Positions 10,555 to 22,149 of a stretch of 64,000 nt of DNA are shown here, in pieces. The DNA comes from Phlegmacium glaucopus (taxonomy: Eukaryota; Basidiomycota; Agaricomycetes; Agaricales; Cortinariaceae): the NCBI GenBank assembly GCA_015039465.1, contig MU130016.1, forward strand, positions 62,001 through 126,000, given 5' to 3'. How positions within the stretch are numbered: the first letter of the stretch is position 1; every line of letters starts with the position of its first letter. The translations under genes were made by a program, and so were the position numbers. The notes beneath the pieces are model-generated. The model did not search any database. It was not told the DNA's origin and worked only from the letters and a program-made list of their open reading frames with translations.

Positions 10555-12412
10555 TTGATGTACCTGCAGCATGTACAGACCACAAGTAATATTGTATGCT
10601 GTGGATTTCCTTGATAAGTTACAGTACTGACAGTAGTAGTTTGCAGTATTAAAATATACAAGGAGAGTAATCCATGAAGATAGCAAAGTTCATGAATGAT
10701 AGTGAAGTGTGCAAAGGAAGTTTAAAAGAGTGAGTGAATGACTTAGAATGATACTGCAAAGTTATGGGGTGCAAACTCTGGTCATTTCTTGTTCACTTTG
10801 CCTCCTACTTGCTATGTGTTAGGAGATGTTAACTATAACTAGAAGCTACTTGTTAACTTAGAGAGGATGAGGTCACCAGTAACCAAGTTTATACAAAGGT
10901 GTCATCTACAGACAACACCTGCTGCCTCATATACATGAGGACTCAGGTAACTACCCTAAGCCCTGATAACAATTGTATGTAGTAATATAGAAATAGGACA
11001 TACATTCCATGAGAAATGTGTGATAAGTATCTACTCAGAGTCATGCACATTTACTACTAAGGAAAATTCATCAGAACTACTAATAACCATCTGTATGGCT
11101 GCGGGGAGAAGGTGGATGGAGTGTAAGTGTTTGTGTATGTACCTATGTAGTGCCCTCTTACACTATGAATACCAATACAAGAATTGTAAACTAACCAGGT
11201 GTGGATATGCAAAACAGAAATGTAAAAATTGAGCTAATGTGAAATCACATTTACCCAGTAATTTGGTAATGAAGAGATAGGAGACAAAGTAAAAATAAAA
11301 GTGATGAGTAAGGAGGTCAGTTGGGTGTAGGGTGAATACTACTACAAATAAAAATATTGTAAACCGACTCTCCTTTGCCTTTTGCCTTTTACAATGCCAG
11401 AACTCTTGCCCCCCCCTTCTTATTTGTACCTAGTGACCTCCTGTTTTGAAGGATATGATAAATATATATATGGAAAGTTGAATAGTGCTTGGAAGTTAGG
11501 TTAGTTAACTGGAAAATAAGTGCAACCTAACTGTGAACTAACTGCAAAGCTAACCTAACTGCAGTTAGGGTTAGTCAATTTTGAAAATAGGTTATTTTGC
11601 AGTTAACTAACCATTAACCAACTGGTTATAACTGGTTATAACTGCCCCTATTCTACCCCTTAAAATGTGCCTAAGAACATCAAAAACACTCAAAATTTGA
11701 CTGAGTTATTGTCAAATCTCTAAATATTAGTCAAAATAGTAGATTTTTAAGATTATTTTCATAAATTTGTCAATTATTCACCGAATTAGGAGTTCTTGGG
11801 CTCGTTTTAAAGCTAAAATAAGTGGAAATAATATTTACTGAGACATATATGGACTTATTTGCCTGTGTTTCGCCAAATTTCAGTTTTTCGGTCCCAACTG
11901 GTTAGTAACTGCAAATAACTGACTATAACTGGTTAGTTGTGGTCCAGTTAGGTTACTTTCAAGCACTAAAGTTGAAAGAAAGTAAGTATAAAACAATATG
12001 GACCATGATAAAACCAGTGCATGGGATACATGGAGAGGCAAGGTATGTGTATGCAAAGTGTGAAAGACCATGTAGCTGTGCAAAGGTGTTGCTGTGAAGG
12101 AGTGAACATGGCTAAGTCCAACATTGCTAGTGAGAGCTGTAGATAGGCTGAGGTATGAACTGTGAAGAGCAATGAAGGTACTTTGGATAGTTATGAGGAT
12201 CATAGAAGGGATGTATGAGGTGCTAAGAGTAGGTGGTATTGTGGGATATGCAAATGATAGTGCAAGGGTTACTGACAACTGTGGATGAGAGTGCAAATAA
12301 TAGTGATAGCTGTGAAGGTATCTGTGTATGCTGCAAAGTTGTTAAACCACAAAAATACCCTGTTTACAAACCTAGAGGTCATTTGAGTCCTATCAGCATC
12401 TTACATATGTTC
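10555..12412. mobile_element. 1.86-kb insertion in the Gypsy 3' LTR
   Basis: The 5' LTR reads continuously (CATACATGTGACTC) where this copy is interrupted. TACATGTG occurs on both sides (10547-10554 and 12413-12420), an apparent 8-bp duplication. There are no clear terminal inverted repeats and no gene. It itself contains the MITE at 11483-11968. Superfamily unknown. Confidence 0.6.
11483..11968. mobile_element. hAT-like MITE, AACTAAC/GTTAGGT-motif family
   Basis: The ends are TAGTGCTTGGAAGT and (reverse complement) TAGTGCTTGAAAGT. AAGTTGAA flanks both sides (11475-11482 and 11969-11976), a perfect 8-bp target duplication. Subterminal regions carry many GGTTAGTT / AACTAACC / AACTGGTT units. 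No coding capacity. Confidence 0.88.
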
Positions 12413-12887
12413 TACATGTGACTCATCTTTTACTATAAATACTGTATTTACTTCTTTGTACATTCTCTAGCTAGTTCTTGAGAATATTATCTGCTTTCTA
12501 TTTGAGCTTCCTCAAACTCTTAAAGACAATACTGCTCATTTTTAACCAATGAACCAATCTTTACACAACTGTCTAAGGTCAGAGTCATCTGAACCTTTTG
12601 AAGTTGTAACAGTCACTGTTATAACTCAAATACCCTCTAAATTCATTGCACAGTGAGCTAAAAAAGATGTGGGAATTTATTTTTTCAAGCCAATTTTGAG
12701 CTCATGGTGCAAGAAAATTTGAGTTGTAAAAGTGACGAAAGATAGTTTATTGTACATATTTTTGATTTATCTAGTTATATTTTATTTTACCTAAATTTGT
12801 CTGTAGTAACTTGTAGCAAAGGTCCACTTGTGCAAGCATCCATAGCATCACACAGTGTCACACAGTGTCACATAGCCAAAAACAAGG

Positions 12888-13357
12888 CTTTGTTTCTATA
12901 GTCTATTAGTGAAGCGAGGTACAAGTGTAGAAATAGAATATAGTATTTGAGAAGACAAGAAGTGTGTGACTGCATCACGTGCACATCCCTGTCTCTCTCT
13001 TCATCCTTGCTGGCGCAGAAGCACTCGACAAATCCTGTGTCGAGCTCCTACTGCGTCACTCTATTCCTTTTCACCCACCCTCCTCTCCCTATTGCTTTGG
13101 TGTGTCATCAATGACAGTACCTTTCTGATCCGAAAAGACCCAACAACTTGGCTCAAGCCTCATACCAAAGTGTGGCCCACCCGCCCATGCTTCTTGCATT
13201 GATTTCCCCCTTTTGTTGGAGTCTTTCCGGGTCTAGGAACACACCACCTAGCTTACAATGCCACTTATGCAGCTTACTATAGCCTTTAAATAAGTACCTG
13301 CCTATTTATTCAGTCCCAGCACTGGAAGTCGCAACACAAAGATCTGTGATGCGACAT
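12888..13357. other. Unassigned spacer
   Basis: This stretch is somewhat richer in CpG than its neighbours. A short ORF (12966-13202) has no recognisable features. It has no counterpart in unit 2, so it belongs to the inserted block. Confidence 0.3.
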
Positions 13358-13431
13358 TAGGGATGCCAAAGTTCAGTTCAGTTCAGTTCAGGACCCATTT
13401 TCTCAGAACCAGAACCAGAACCACTTAGGAA

Positions 13432-13479
<48 letters not shown>

Positions 13480-14104
13480 CTTGAACCATAAGAACCAGTT
13501 AAAAATAGACTTTTGTTAGGATATCACCAATTAGACAAGAAATTCTCATTTTAAAATTTATTTCTAAAATTACATCTTATTTCTTAGAAATAAATATATC
13601 TTGAAGTTTGAGGCCATAATTTTGTAGTATTTGTGTTATAACTATGACATCACTAAAATTGAAAATGAAAAAATACTACCAAACCATTTTGCCAACTAGT
13701 GACAACCTTGAATTGGATTCTTGCAATAGGAGTATAGTTAATATTAATAAAACCTGAAGTTATAAAGTAAATGAGACATATTATTGATTATGTACTATGC
13801 CAGACCAAAGGATGATGTACTTCTGATTGGAGACATATAGTGTTGGTGACTTGGATAAATATTTTCATTATAGATACAGGTACAATGTGTCATTTAACAT
13901 GCAAATAAGTAGATATCTTACTTAGGTATTTGCCTTGGGATAAAGTGGTTCAGAACTGGTTCTCAGATTTCTGGCCAATCCAGAACCAGAACCAGAACCA
14001 GATGGCTGGGGGTGAACCAGAACCAGAACCGAACCAGAACTGCGGTTCGGTTCAGCTGGTTCTGGTTCTCTGGACTGGTTCAGAACTGAACTTCGGCATC
14101 CCTA
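13358..14104. mobile_element. hAT-like MITE, AGAACC-motif family
   Basis: TAGGGATGCCAAAGTTCAGT at the left is mirrored by ACTGAACTTCGGCATCCCTA at the right. The left side holds a tandem AGAACC array (about 13396-13480) and the right side more CAGAACCAGAACC copies. No convincing 8-bp duplication remains. No coding capacity. Confidence 0.75.
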
Positions 14105-14457
14105 TGATGTGTGACGGACGAACTAATCAAAATGGTACAGTACTGAGCCTTTCCAAGGTTTTTGCTAGGACAAACCTTATTGAATAACTCAAGAACTACT
14201 AAAAACCAGATCTGATCACCGTTGAGACGGCGCGGATTGTTTTCTCGGAGTAGAAGCAGAAAGTAGGATAGCATGTGTAACTATTCAATTATTGTTCAGG
14301 TTGGTTAAATTTCCTATTGAACTTGCACCTGCATGCTAAAAGTAAAATATGGAAATAGAATCCACACAATCCAAAATATTCTGAAGAACATTGCACAAAA
14401 TAGTTAATACGTGCGTACAGATCACTCCAAGTACAGCACGCGGGACAAAGGCAGAAT
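14105..14457. other. Shared 3' intergenic sequence of the tandem unit
   Basis: From about 14143 this matches 21800-22149, including CTATTCAATTATTGTTCAGG and GGATTGTTTTCTC. No gene is visible. Confidence 0.65.
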
Positions 14458-16061
14458 TCAACCCCGTCTTGTTGAAGTCCATACCCTATCTAACCGCTGC
14501 ATCCCATCGAACGAAAGGACACCACGTCAGACCTCTCCAACCACCAGTATCTATACCACATCGAATGAGGGTACCAGGTTGAGTCTTGAAAGAACTCTGG
14601 CATATCCAGATGACTTTCCTTCACTTCCACCCTCGTACCACGATTCGGAATGGAAGATCCTGGATCATCACGAAAATCATGAAATGACAACAAGAGTCGA
14701 TGAACGGTCCTATTCAATTGGTGGTTGTCGTCGTCAACGTTGTCGTTGCGGTCATCACTAAGTTCAACCATCGTCAGGCGCGCTCGGAGAAGAGATAGTT
14801 ATATGCGCAGTGTCTTACCTTCCTTCGTCGCCTTCCGTTTCTTCACCCTTGTCTAGTTCTTCAATTCCCGCAAAATAAGGTAGGCCTATACTCATAAGCT
14901 TCTTCAGGCCTCGTACGAGGTGCCGGAATTAGAACCGACGCGTGCCCGTGCCGTATGTTGTTGTTTGAAGGTTCTGGGATGATAGATATGTGTCTCGATG
15001 AACCGTGGATGCTTGTTGGATCTGATAGTCGGTCAGGCTGGTTGCAAAATCGCTATAGGAGAGTAGGTGGAGAGAGTTGGAGATGGAGATTCGAAAATGA
15101 GGATGAATCTGGCGAAGGGGGTGGGGAACCGGGTGATCTTGGGATTAATGGAGAAGAAAGTGGGGTGGTTGAGTCGTCGTAGACGTTGATTCGCACAACG
15201 TTCTCATCACGTTCGTCTCCCTCTGCTAGAAATCCCAGCACAAGACCCTTTGTTAGCTCTTGAGAGCACATCGACTGTATCCGCTGCATGTTTTGACTCT
15301 CCAAGTCCGTCACCGGGTCTGTATCTACCTCCGGCCTCGTTTGTCTGATCCACGCATCATTCCGCTTTTGACTTTGCACCGTGTCCAAGTTGGTCTGCTG
15401 CTGCCTCCGCCTCCGCTCTTCTTCTTGTGTTACAGATAAGACAGGAGACCGACGACGTCGAGGGAGAGTAGCAGATGTTGGTGAAAGGCGGCCTTTGGTG
15501 TTATCGGAGGTGGAGATCGGACGAGCGACGCATCGTGTAAATGATGACTCTGAAAAAGTGCGCGTTTAGGAGTTTGAAAGATTGGTTTGGTTGTTGATGG
15601 TGGTGGTTTAGCAAGAACTGGAGGTTTCTGGAGAGGATGACGGTGTTGCATGGAGAGAGGAAGGTGGTTCGGTAATGTTCGTGTCAAGTGACGAGGAAGA
15701 AGAGGAAGAAGCATAACTAGTGTTCGTAGGTCCCGGCGTAGTAGTAGCATACAAATCTTCAGTTGACGAACGAGGACCAGCCTCTGACGTTGGGAGAAGA
15801 CTATGCGAAAACCCAGTCTCTGGGGTAGTTACAACCCTCCTCTTCCTCCTAGGCAAATTATTCCGATAGGGTTCAATGAACCCTTTTCCACTCATCTGTT
15901 TATCGATGTCAGGAAAAAAAACCCGGCCGAGTGTGAAGCTAAACCGAGTTTGAGGTCAGGTTTTTTTAAGGAGTACACTGACAGTTGGAAGGATGAGCAA
16001 GGATTAGGAAAGGGGAGACGATGAGGGCGGATGAAGTTGGGGACCTTGCATGTCGAGACAT
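14458..16061 (-). pseudogene. Frameshifted copy of the serine/proline-rich phosphatase-like gene
   Basis: The minus strand is collinear with the intact gene at 22150-23790, from the start codon (MSRHARSPTSS, ATG ending at 16061) to a stop in the same context (14458-14460). Reading frame is lost at least twice: an indel near 15625 moves the frame from the SSPETSS stretch into LQKPPVLAKPPPS, and a second near 15470 leads to a stop. The C-terminal part (TWYPHS...) is also out of register. It lies 0.6 kb upstream of NLR2. The paired copies show which changes are recent damage. Confidence 0.8.
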
Positions 16062-16679
16062 TTGTAAAAAGGGATATTCTAGGATGTCCTTTAGAGAGAG
16101 CGGTAAAAAGATCAAGGAACTCACCATGTATAGTCTAGCGTTCCTTCAAGCCTTGAAGCTGTTCTAATCGTAATCTTCTATCGAGTTTAATCTAACGTCC
16201 AGAATAGGATCTTTATAGCACAAATTCGATGAAGCAGGCTAAGTGACGTGGCGCAGACAAGCGCAGACACGATGGTGACCTGTGGTTTACCTGCGGTGAC
16301 ATCATTAGGTCTGTTACTACCCTCAATCTATAAAAGAAAACCTCAAAGTCAAACCATGGCTCTCAATGCTTCTCCTGTCTCTCAATCCTCCCATGAGTAC
16401 GCTGGCGAAGCGGTTTGGCCTACTAGGCACTATCCATTGGAGTGGCGTCGAAACAAATTAACCCACAGGTAGGGTAAGTTCGTAGCGAGACTGCCGAGGA
16501 CGCTCTTGACGAGCCACCATATATATAATACTGTCGGTTGCGCTAAGCTATTCGGTAGTAGCGGTGTTATATCAATCCTTCCTTGTTTTTTTTTTGAGCA
16601 CAGCCAATGACTTTGCCGTGGGAACCGCAGAACGAATTTGGCACAGCCAAACCAGACTCTTCTACTGACTCCCATCATC
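16062..16679. promoter_or_regulatory. Divergent intergenic region upstream of NLR2
   Basis: The left part matches 23791-24115 upstream of the intact partner gene, for example ATAGTCTAGCGTT and TTCTAATCGTAATCTT. The region separates the divergently oriented pseudogene and NLR2. A TATA-like TATATATAATA lies at 16520-16530, about 150 bases before the NLR2 ATG. No other signal could be assigned. Confidence 0.5.
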
Positions 16680-19600
16680 ATGTCGAGTCAAAGACCACCT
16701 AAGAGACATCGCACAGACGAAGTTACTCCATCTTTCAGAAAAAGGTTATTTCATTGTTCAGACTCGTCCACACCATCGCCGATGGACGTCGATTCAAGTC
16801 CTGATAGCTATATCGCAACGACAAATGCAGGAACAAGGTGAGCGCCTGAATCCCTGATGGATTTACTAAACATCCTGATACTTTCAAGTAGTTTTCCATC
16901 GTCAATGGACCCTATGCTCGTCGTCGAAGACGCACCTACCACCGTAGCGGTTGTCAGTACATCCGTATCTGCATCAGCGTCTATATCTGCTGTGACCAGG
17001 CGATCCGGTATCCCAGGATCAGAAACTCAACCCACGGTCAGTAACGATGTTGTGAGCCCGACCGTTATTGCTAATTTCTACTCATTTAGCAGATGTTACC
17101 GAATACCCATGTTCCGATATCGCCCTCCTCGGCTAATGTCATATTGCAAAACAACTTGGAATCCATGCAATCGGAACAAAATCCGTTGGTGAGTTTATTA
17201 CACCATATTTTCTCAGCTTTTGTTGATCATCAGCAGTCTCAGTGTTCTGGCTCGGGTCACTGTGTAAACGACCAGAGCATTCTCGTCAGTGGTGGTAATT
17301 TTGTAAGTCCTTCCATACGCTGTCTCTCTCAGCTTTTGTTGCTGATCAACAGGCTCAGCGTTCTGGCTCGGGTCTCTTTCCAAATGCCCGGAATGTACTC
17401 ATCACTGGTAGTACTATTGTAAGTTTTTCCTTAGGCTGCGTATATGAATTAGCAATAATGTACATAGGTTCACGAGTATAATCTCGCTGCCAGTACTGGC
17501 GACGCGCAGATGAAGATACCTATACGTCAAAACCCAAAGTCCAGTCTAATGTTTACCGGACGGAGAGATGTACTTGATAATCTTGGGAAGCTTTTCCCCC
17601 ATCGTGCTCATAGTAATCTGATGTTGAGGCGCTGTTGTCTTCTCTGGGGAATGGGAGGAATTGGGAAGACTCAGATCTGTCTCAAGTTCATAGAAGAGAT
17701 GTCTGACAGGTGTGTCTCTTCACATTGCCATTCATAACTCTGGTTCCATTTCTTGCTCTAGTTTTTCACATGTATTCTGGGTTGATGCCTCCTCTCATGA
17801 AAGCACAACAACATCTCTTAAGGGAATATCATCCAGTATCCCTGTTGCACAAGCTTCTGGTGTGGATGGCTCATTTCAGTCTGTCCTCCAGTGGATATCT
17901 AACATTCAAGAGGAATGGTTGATGGTGTTTGATAATGCTGATCATCCTCCTCCTGAGGAGGTTGCCAAGTTCTTTCCCTCAGGTAATAGAGGTAATATTC
18001 TCATTACTAGTAGAAACAGATCCATGGGAAGGATCATATCATTTGAGAACAGCATTCATATCAGTGAAATGGAGGAAGCAGATGCTATAACTCTACTTCT
18101 CAAGGCTAGCTGTTTGGATGCAGCTGAGCATGTAGAATCTGCTAGAGAGATTGTCACTGAGCTTGGTTGCATTCCTCTTGCTGTCAATCATGCTGGTGCT
18201 TATATTGAAGCTGGGAAATGTGATATCAATAGATATCTGAGACATTTATCCTTGCATCGTCAGACTCTTATGTCAGATGCTACATTCAGAGGAGCATCAC
18301 ATTATGATAGAACAGTATATGGGACTTGGGATTTATCTTTCAAAGAAATTGAAAGGAGAGCTAGTGGACAATCCACTGTGGGAAATGCACAAGGAGCCCA
18401 GGCTGCAATCCTAATTCTTCAAATATGTGCTTTCTATCATCATAGTAATATTTCTAAACACATATTCCAATCTGCTGCTGAGAACTCCAAGGAACATGTT
18501 GATAGTGAGATAGCTGAAAAGCTACCACTGGCAATCACCTTACTGGATCACACTCTGCTTGGCTTGGACAATGATGGCCACTGGGATGACTTCATCTTTC
18601 AACAAGGGATTGCTGAACTTCACTCCTTCTCCTTGATAAAAAGAGGATCATCATCAGATACATTGTCTATTCATCCTCTGATGCACTGCTGGAGTCGGGA
18701 GCAAATGTCAAAATATGAGCAGCAGAGAATGTGGCAGATTGGAAGCATAATATTAGCCTATGCAATTCCAAGGATGTTTGGTCAGGATTATGCACTGGAA
18801 CAGTCAATTTTTCAACATATCAAGGCAAATGAGTCATATGCAAGGCAAATAGGACTTATCAAGGAATACTATGATGATAAATGGACCAAGTTTGCACTAG
18901 TGATGGTAAAGAATGGAGAATGGGACCATGCAGAGCAATTGTTTGCTCAAATTATGGATATGAGGAAGAAGCTGCTTGGTGCAGAACATCTATGCACCCT
19001 CATAAGCATGGCAGAGCTAGGACACACATATTGTCATCAGGGAAGGTTGAATGAGGCAGAGCAGCTGGAGCTTCAAGTCATGAACATGAGGAAGAAGTTG
19101 CTTGGTGCAGAACATCCAGACACCCTCAAAAGCATGGGAATGCTAGCATGCACATACCTTAATCAGGGAAGGTTGAATGAGGCAGAGCAGCTATATGTTC
19201 AAGTCATAGACATAAAGAAGAAGGTGCTTGGTGCAGAACATCCAGACACCCTTACAACCATGGAAAAACTAGCAGACAGATACTTTCAGCTGAGAATGTT
19301 GAATGAGGCAGAGCAACTGGCCGTTCAAGTCATGGACATGAGAGAGAAGGTGCTTGGTGCAGAACATCCAGACACCATCACAAGCATGGAACAGATAGCA
19401 ACAATATATCATAATCAAGGAAGGAAGAATGAGGCAGAGCAGTTGAGGGTTCAAGCCTTAGCCATGAGGAAGCTGCTTGGTGCAGAACATCCAGACACCC
19501 TCACAAGCATGGAAAATCTATCACATATATATTATGACCAGCAAAGATTTAATGAGGCAGAGAAGCTGCAGGTTCAAGCCATGGACATGAGCATGAAGCT

Positions 19601-21359
19601 GCTTGGTGCAGAACATCCAGACACCCTCACAAGCATGGGAAATCTAGCACGTATATATTATAACCAGCAAAGATTTAATGAGGCAGAGAAGCTGGAGGTT
19701 CAAATCATGGACATGAGCATGCAGCTGCTTGGTGCAGAACATCCAGACACTCTCAGAAGCATGGAAAATCTAGGACACACATACCGTGATCAGGGAAGGT
19801 TGAATAAGGCAGAGCAGCTGTTTGTTCAAGTCATAGACCTGAGGAAGAAGCTACTTGGTGCAGAACATCCAAACACCCTCAGAAGCATGGAAAATCTAGC
19901 ACACACATACCTTAGTCAGGAAAGGTTGAATGAGGCAGAGCAGCTGTATGCTCAAGTCATGGACATGAGCAAGAAGCTCCTTGATGCAGGAGATCTATTC
20001 ACCCTTGCATGCATGACAAATCTAGCAAGCACATATTTTAAACAGGAAAGATTTAATGAGGCAGAGAAGTTGGAGGTTCAAGTCATGGACATGACAAAGA
20101 AGCTACTTGGTGCAGAACATCCAAGATTCCTCACATGCATGGAAAATCTAGCAAACACATATTATACACAGCACAGGTTCAATGAGGCAGAGAAGCTGCA
20201 GGTTCAAGTCATGGACATGAAAAAGAAGGTACTTGGTGCAGACCATCTAGATACTCTTAAAAGCATGGTACAACTAGCAGTCATATATTGTGCTAAGGGA
20301 AAGTGGAATGAAGCAGAGCAGCTAGAGGTCTCAGTCATGGACATGAGGAAGAAGCTGCTTGGTGCAGAACATCATGATACCCTTCACAGCATGGGAAATC
20401 TAGCAGACACATATTATCATCAGGGAAGGTTAAATGAGGCAGAGCAGCTGCAGGTTCAAGTCATGGATATGAGGAAGAAGTTGCTTGGTGCAGAACACCC
20501 AGACACCCTCAGAAGCATGGGAGGTCTAGCACACACATATCATCATCAGGGAAGGTTGAATGAGGCAGGGCAGCTGGAGCTTCAAATCATGGACATCAGG
20601 AAGAAGCTGCTTGGTGCAGAACATCCACACACCCTCAAAAGCATGGAATGTCTAGCAGACACATATCATAATCAGAAAAGGTGGAATGAAGCAGAGCAGC
20701 TGCAGGTTCAAGTCATGGACATGAGGAAGAAGTTGCTTGGTGAAGAACATCCAGACACCCTCAAAAGCATGAAAAATCTAGCCAGCATATATCATAATCA
20801 GGGAAGGGAGAATGAGGGAGAGCAGCTACAGATTCAAATCATGGACATGAAGAAGAAACTGCTTGGTGGAGAACATCCAGAAACCCTTAAAATCATGGAA
20901 AGTCTAGCAGAGGTATACTATTTTCAGGGAAGGTTGAATGAGGCAGAGCAGCTGGAGGTTCAAGTCATTGACATGAGGAAGAAGCTGCTTGGGGTAGAAC
21001 ATCCAGACACCCTTAGAATCATGGAAAATCTAGCAGAGATATACTATTATCAGGAAAGGCTGAATGAGGCAGAGCAGCTACAGGTTCAAGTCATGGACAT
21101 AAGGAAGAAGCTGCTTGGTGCAGAACATCCAAGCACCCTTGCAATCATGGAAAATCTAGCAGACACATACTTTGAGCTGAGAAGGTTGAATGATGCAGAA
21201 CAGCTGCAGGTTCAAGTCATGGACATGAGGAAGAAGTTGCTTGGTGCAGAAGATCAACACACCCTTAGAAGCATGAACAAGCTAGCAAGCATATATCAGA
21301 ATCAGGGAAGGTTGGATGAAGCAGAGCAGCTGAAGCTTCAACTTTCAAGTCAGGAATGA
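16680..21359 (+). CDS. NLR2: complete NB-ARC/TPR receptor-like protein
   Basis: Seven exons give a 1456-residue protein with exact phase agreement: 16680-16837, 16892-17036, 17093-17188, 17237-17302, 17353-17418, 17468-17709 and 17762-21359. Residues 1-133 are a low-complexity Ser/Pro/Val-rich leader with an early basic patch (PPKRHR). Two 66-bp exons then encode two related 22-residue units (residues 134-177). The NB-ARC domain follows, with Walker A GMGGIGKT (about 238-245), Walker B WLMVFDNADHP, the sensor-like NILITSRN and GLPL-type GCIPLAVNHAG. From about residue 645 there are nineteen 42-residue TPRs plus a partial. STAND NTPases of this kind oligomerise on ligand binding to switch on an effector. 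No classical fungal effector domain (HET, patatin, caspase) is fused here. The exon with the TPRs is almost devoid of CpG, unlike the first six exons. Confidence 0.93.
17237..17418 (+). repeat. Duplicated 66-bp exon in NLR2
   Basis: Exons 4 (17237-17302) and 5 (17353-17418) are both 66 bp and phase 0. They encode SQCSGSGHCVNDQSILVSGG + NF and AQRSGSGLFPNARNVLITGS + TI. The flanking introns are also related (CTCAGCTTTTGTTG...ATCA...CAG), so exon and intron duplicated together. The pattern [F]xNARNVxIxGGxF occurs N-terminally in many agaricomycete proteins; its function is not known to me. Confidence 0.8.
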
Positions 21360-22149
21360 AGAAGGCTTCCAGAAGCCACTCCAGAAGTGTGGGATATCTA
21401 GCAAGCACAGGCCATAATAAAGAAAGGTTCAATAAGGCAGAGTAGTTGCACCTTGAATTCACAAATACATTCTCTGAAAAAAAGTTGGAATCTAATTTTT
21501 TGTACAAAACATATTGAAAACAAAGTAAATAAACCATACTCCCAACATACCCCAAGTACTTTTATACTTTGACAATTACATCACTGATTGCTCAGATATG
21601 GATCAGTTTCTTCCTGTGCTATTGAATACCTTTGAATGCTGCTATGTCCCACTATTTCTGATTGTATGAATCTGACCTGATCCAGAACATAACCTTTTTT
21701 CCATATGAATTTTAACCTTCAACTCAAAAGAATTGTTTGAATTCCTAGTCAACAGCAATATGAGTAATTGCAACCAGATATGCATACAGTAAGCTTAAGA
21801 GACTAAACCTTTCCAATGTTTTTGATAAAACCAAGATTATTGAATAACTGAAGAACTAAAAACCTTAAATAAATTGACCCTTGAAATATTATTTCGTGCA
21901 GGAGATCTCGACGCGGATTGTTTTCTCAGAGTAAGTAGAAGCACAAGGTAGCATAACATGTGTGTAATGTCTATTCAATTATTGTTCAGGTTGGTTAAAT
22001 TTCCTATTGAACTTGCACTTGCACGTAAAAAGTAAAATATGGAAATAGAATCCACACACAATCCAAAATATTCTGAAGAACATTGCACAAAACAGCTAGT
22101 ACGGACGTACAAATCACTCCAAGTACAGCACGTGTGACAAAGGCAGAAT
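21360..22149. other. Convergent intergenic region of unit 2
   Basis: It lies between NLR2 (+) and its partner gene (-). It contains sequences matching 1977-2213 and then 14143-14457, adjacent to each other, which shows the state without the transposon stack. No gene is seen. Confidence 0.6.

Larger units (their letters stand above)
2431..12611 (+). mobile_element. Degenerate Ty3/Gypsy LTR retrotransposon
   Basis: The 5' LTR (2431-3770) and 3' LTR (10401-12611) share long blocks, for example the stretches starting CTTAAACTCCAC, TTCACATGCATTTACC and CTCTAGCTAGTTCTTGAG. Both end in TAACA. GTCAC lies immediately before the 5' LTR (2426-2430) and after the 3' LTR (12612-12616), a 5-bp target-site duplication. 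Insertions swell both LTRs; without them the 5' LTR is about 370 bp. The interior keeps traces of gag, protease, reverse transcriptase and RNase H in that order, full of stops. No integrase was recognised, so the element is dead and probably internally deleted. Confidence 0.85.
10401..12611 (+). repeat. 3' LTR of the Gypsy element, with nested insertion
   Basis: It starts TGTTAC and ends GTAACA. The copy is split by an insertion at 10555-12412. The rest aligns with the 5' LTR. Confidence 0.8.
2271..12887. mobile_element. Small element with about 150-bp inverted arms, split by a retrotransposon
   Basis: The left arm (about 2271-2425) and the reverse complement of the right arm (about 12725-12887) align along their length. 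Shared blocks include GGACCTTTGCTACAAGTT, ACAGACAAATTTA and AAATATGTACA. The arms are 10 kb apart only because the Gypsy element (2431-12611) landed just inside the left arm. Without it the element would be roughly 425 bp, the size of a MITE. Outer ends are approximate and no target duplication was identified. Confidence 0.65.
2214..14143. mobile_element. 11.9-kb nested transposon stack inside the NLR1-partner gap
   Basis: Unit 2 goes directly from the NLR2 3' flank to the partner-gene 3' flank (about 21800). Unit 1 carries this block between the same two sequences. It contains a small element with long inverted arms, a Ty3/Gypsy retrotransposon, at least four TIR elements, a solo LTR and another insertion, listed separately. 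Base composition is AT-rich and very poor in CpG. Confidence 0.75.

Noticed and set aside
13390..13490. CRISPR-like array (AGAACC repeats), also considered at 42061-42220
   Set aside because: Tandem hexamers without spacers, in a eukaryotic genome, at the subterminal position of hAT-like MITEs.
15053..15388. Small independent genes in 14490-16020 (several ORFs of about 100 codons)
   Set aside because: They are frameshifted pieces of one pseudogene collinear with 22150-23790.
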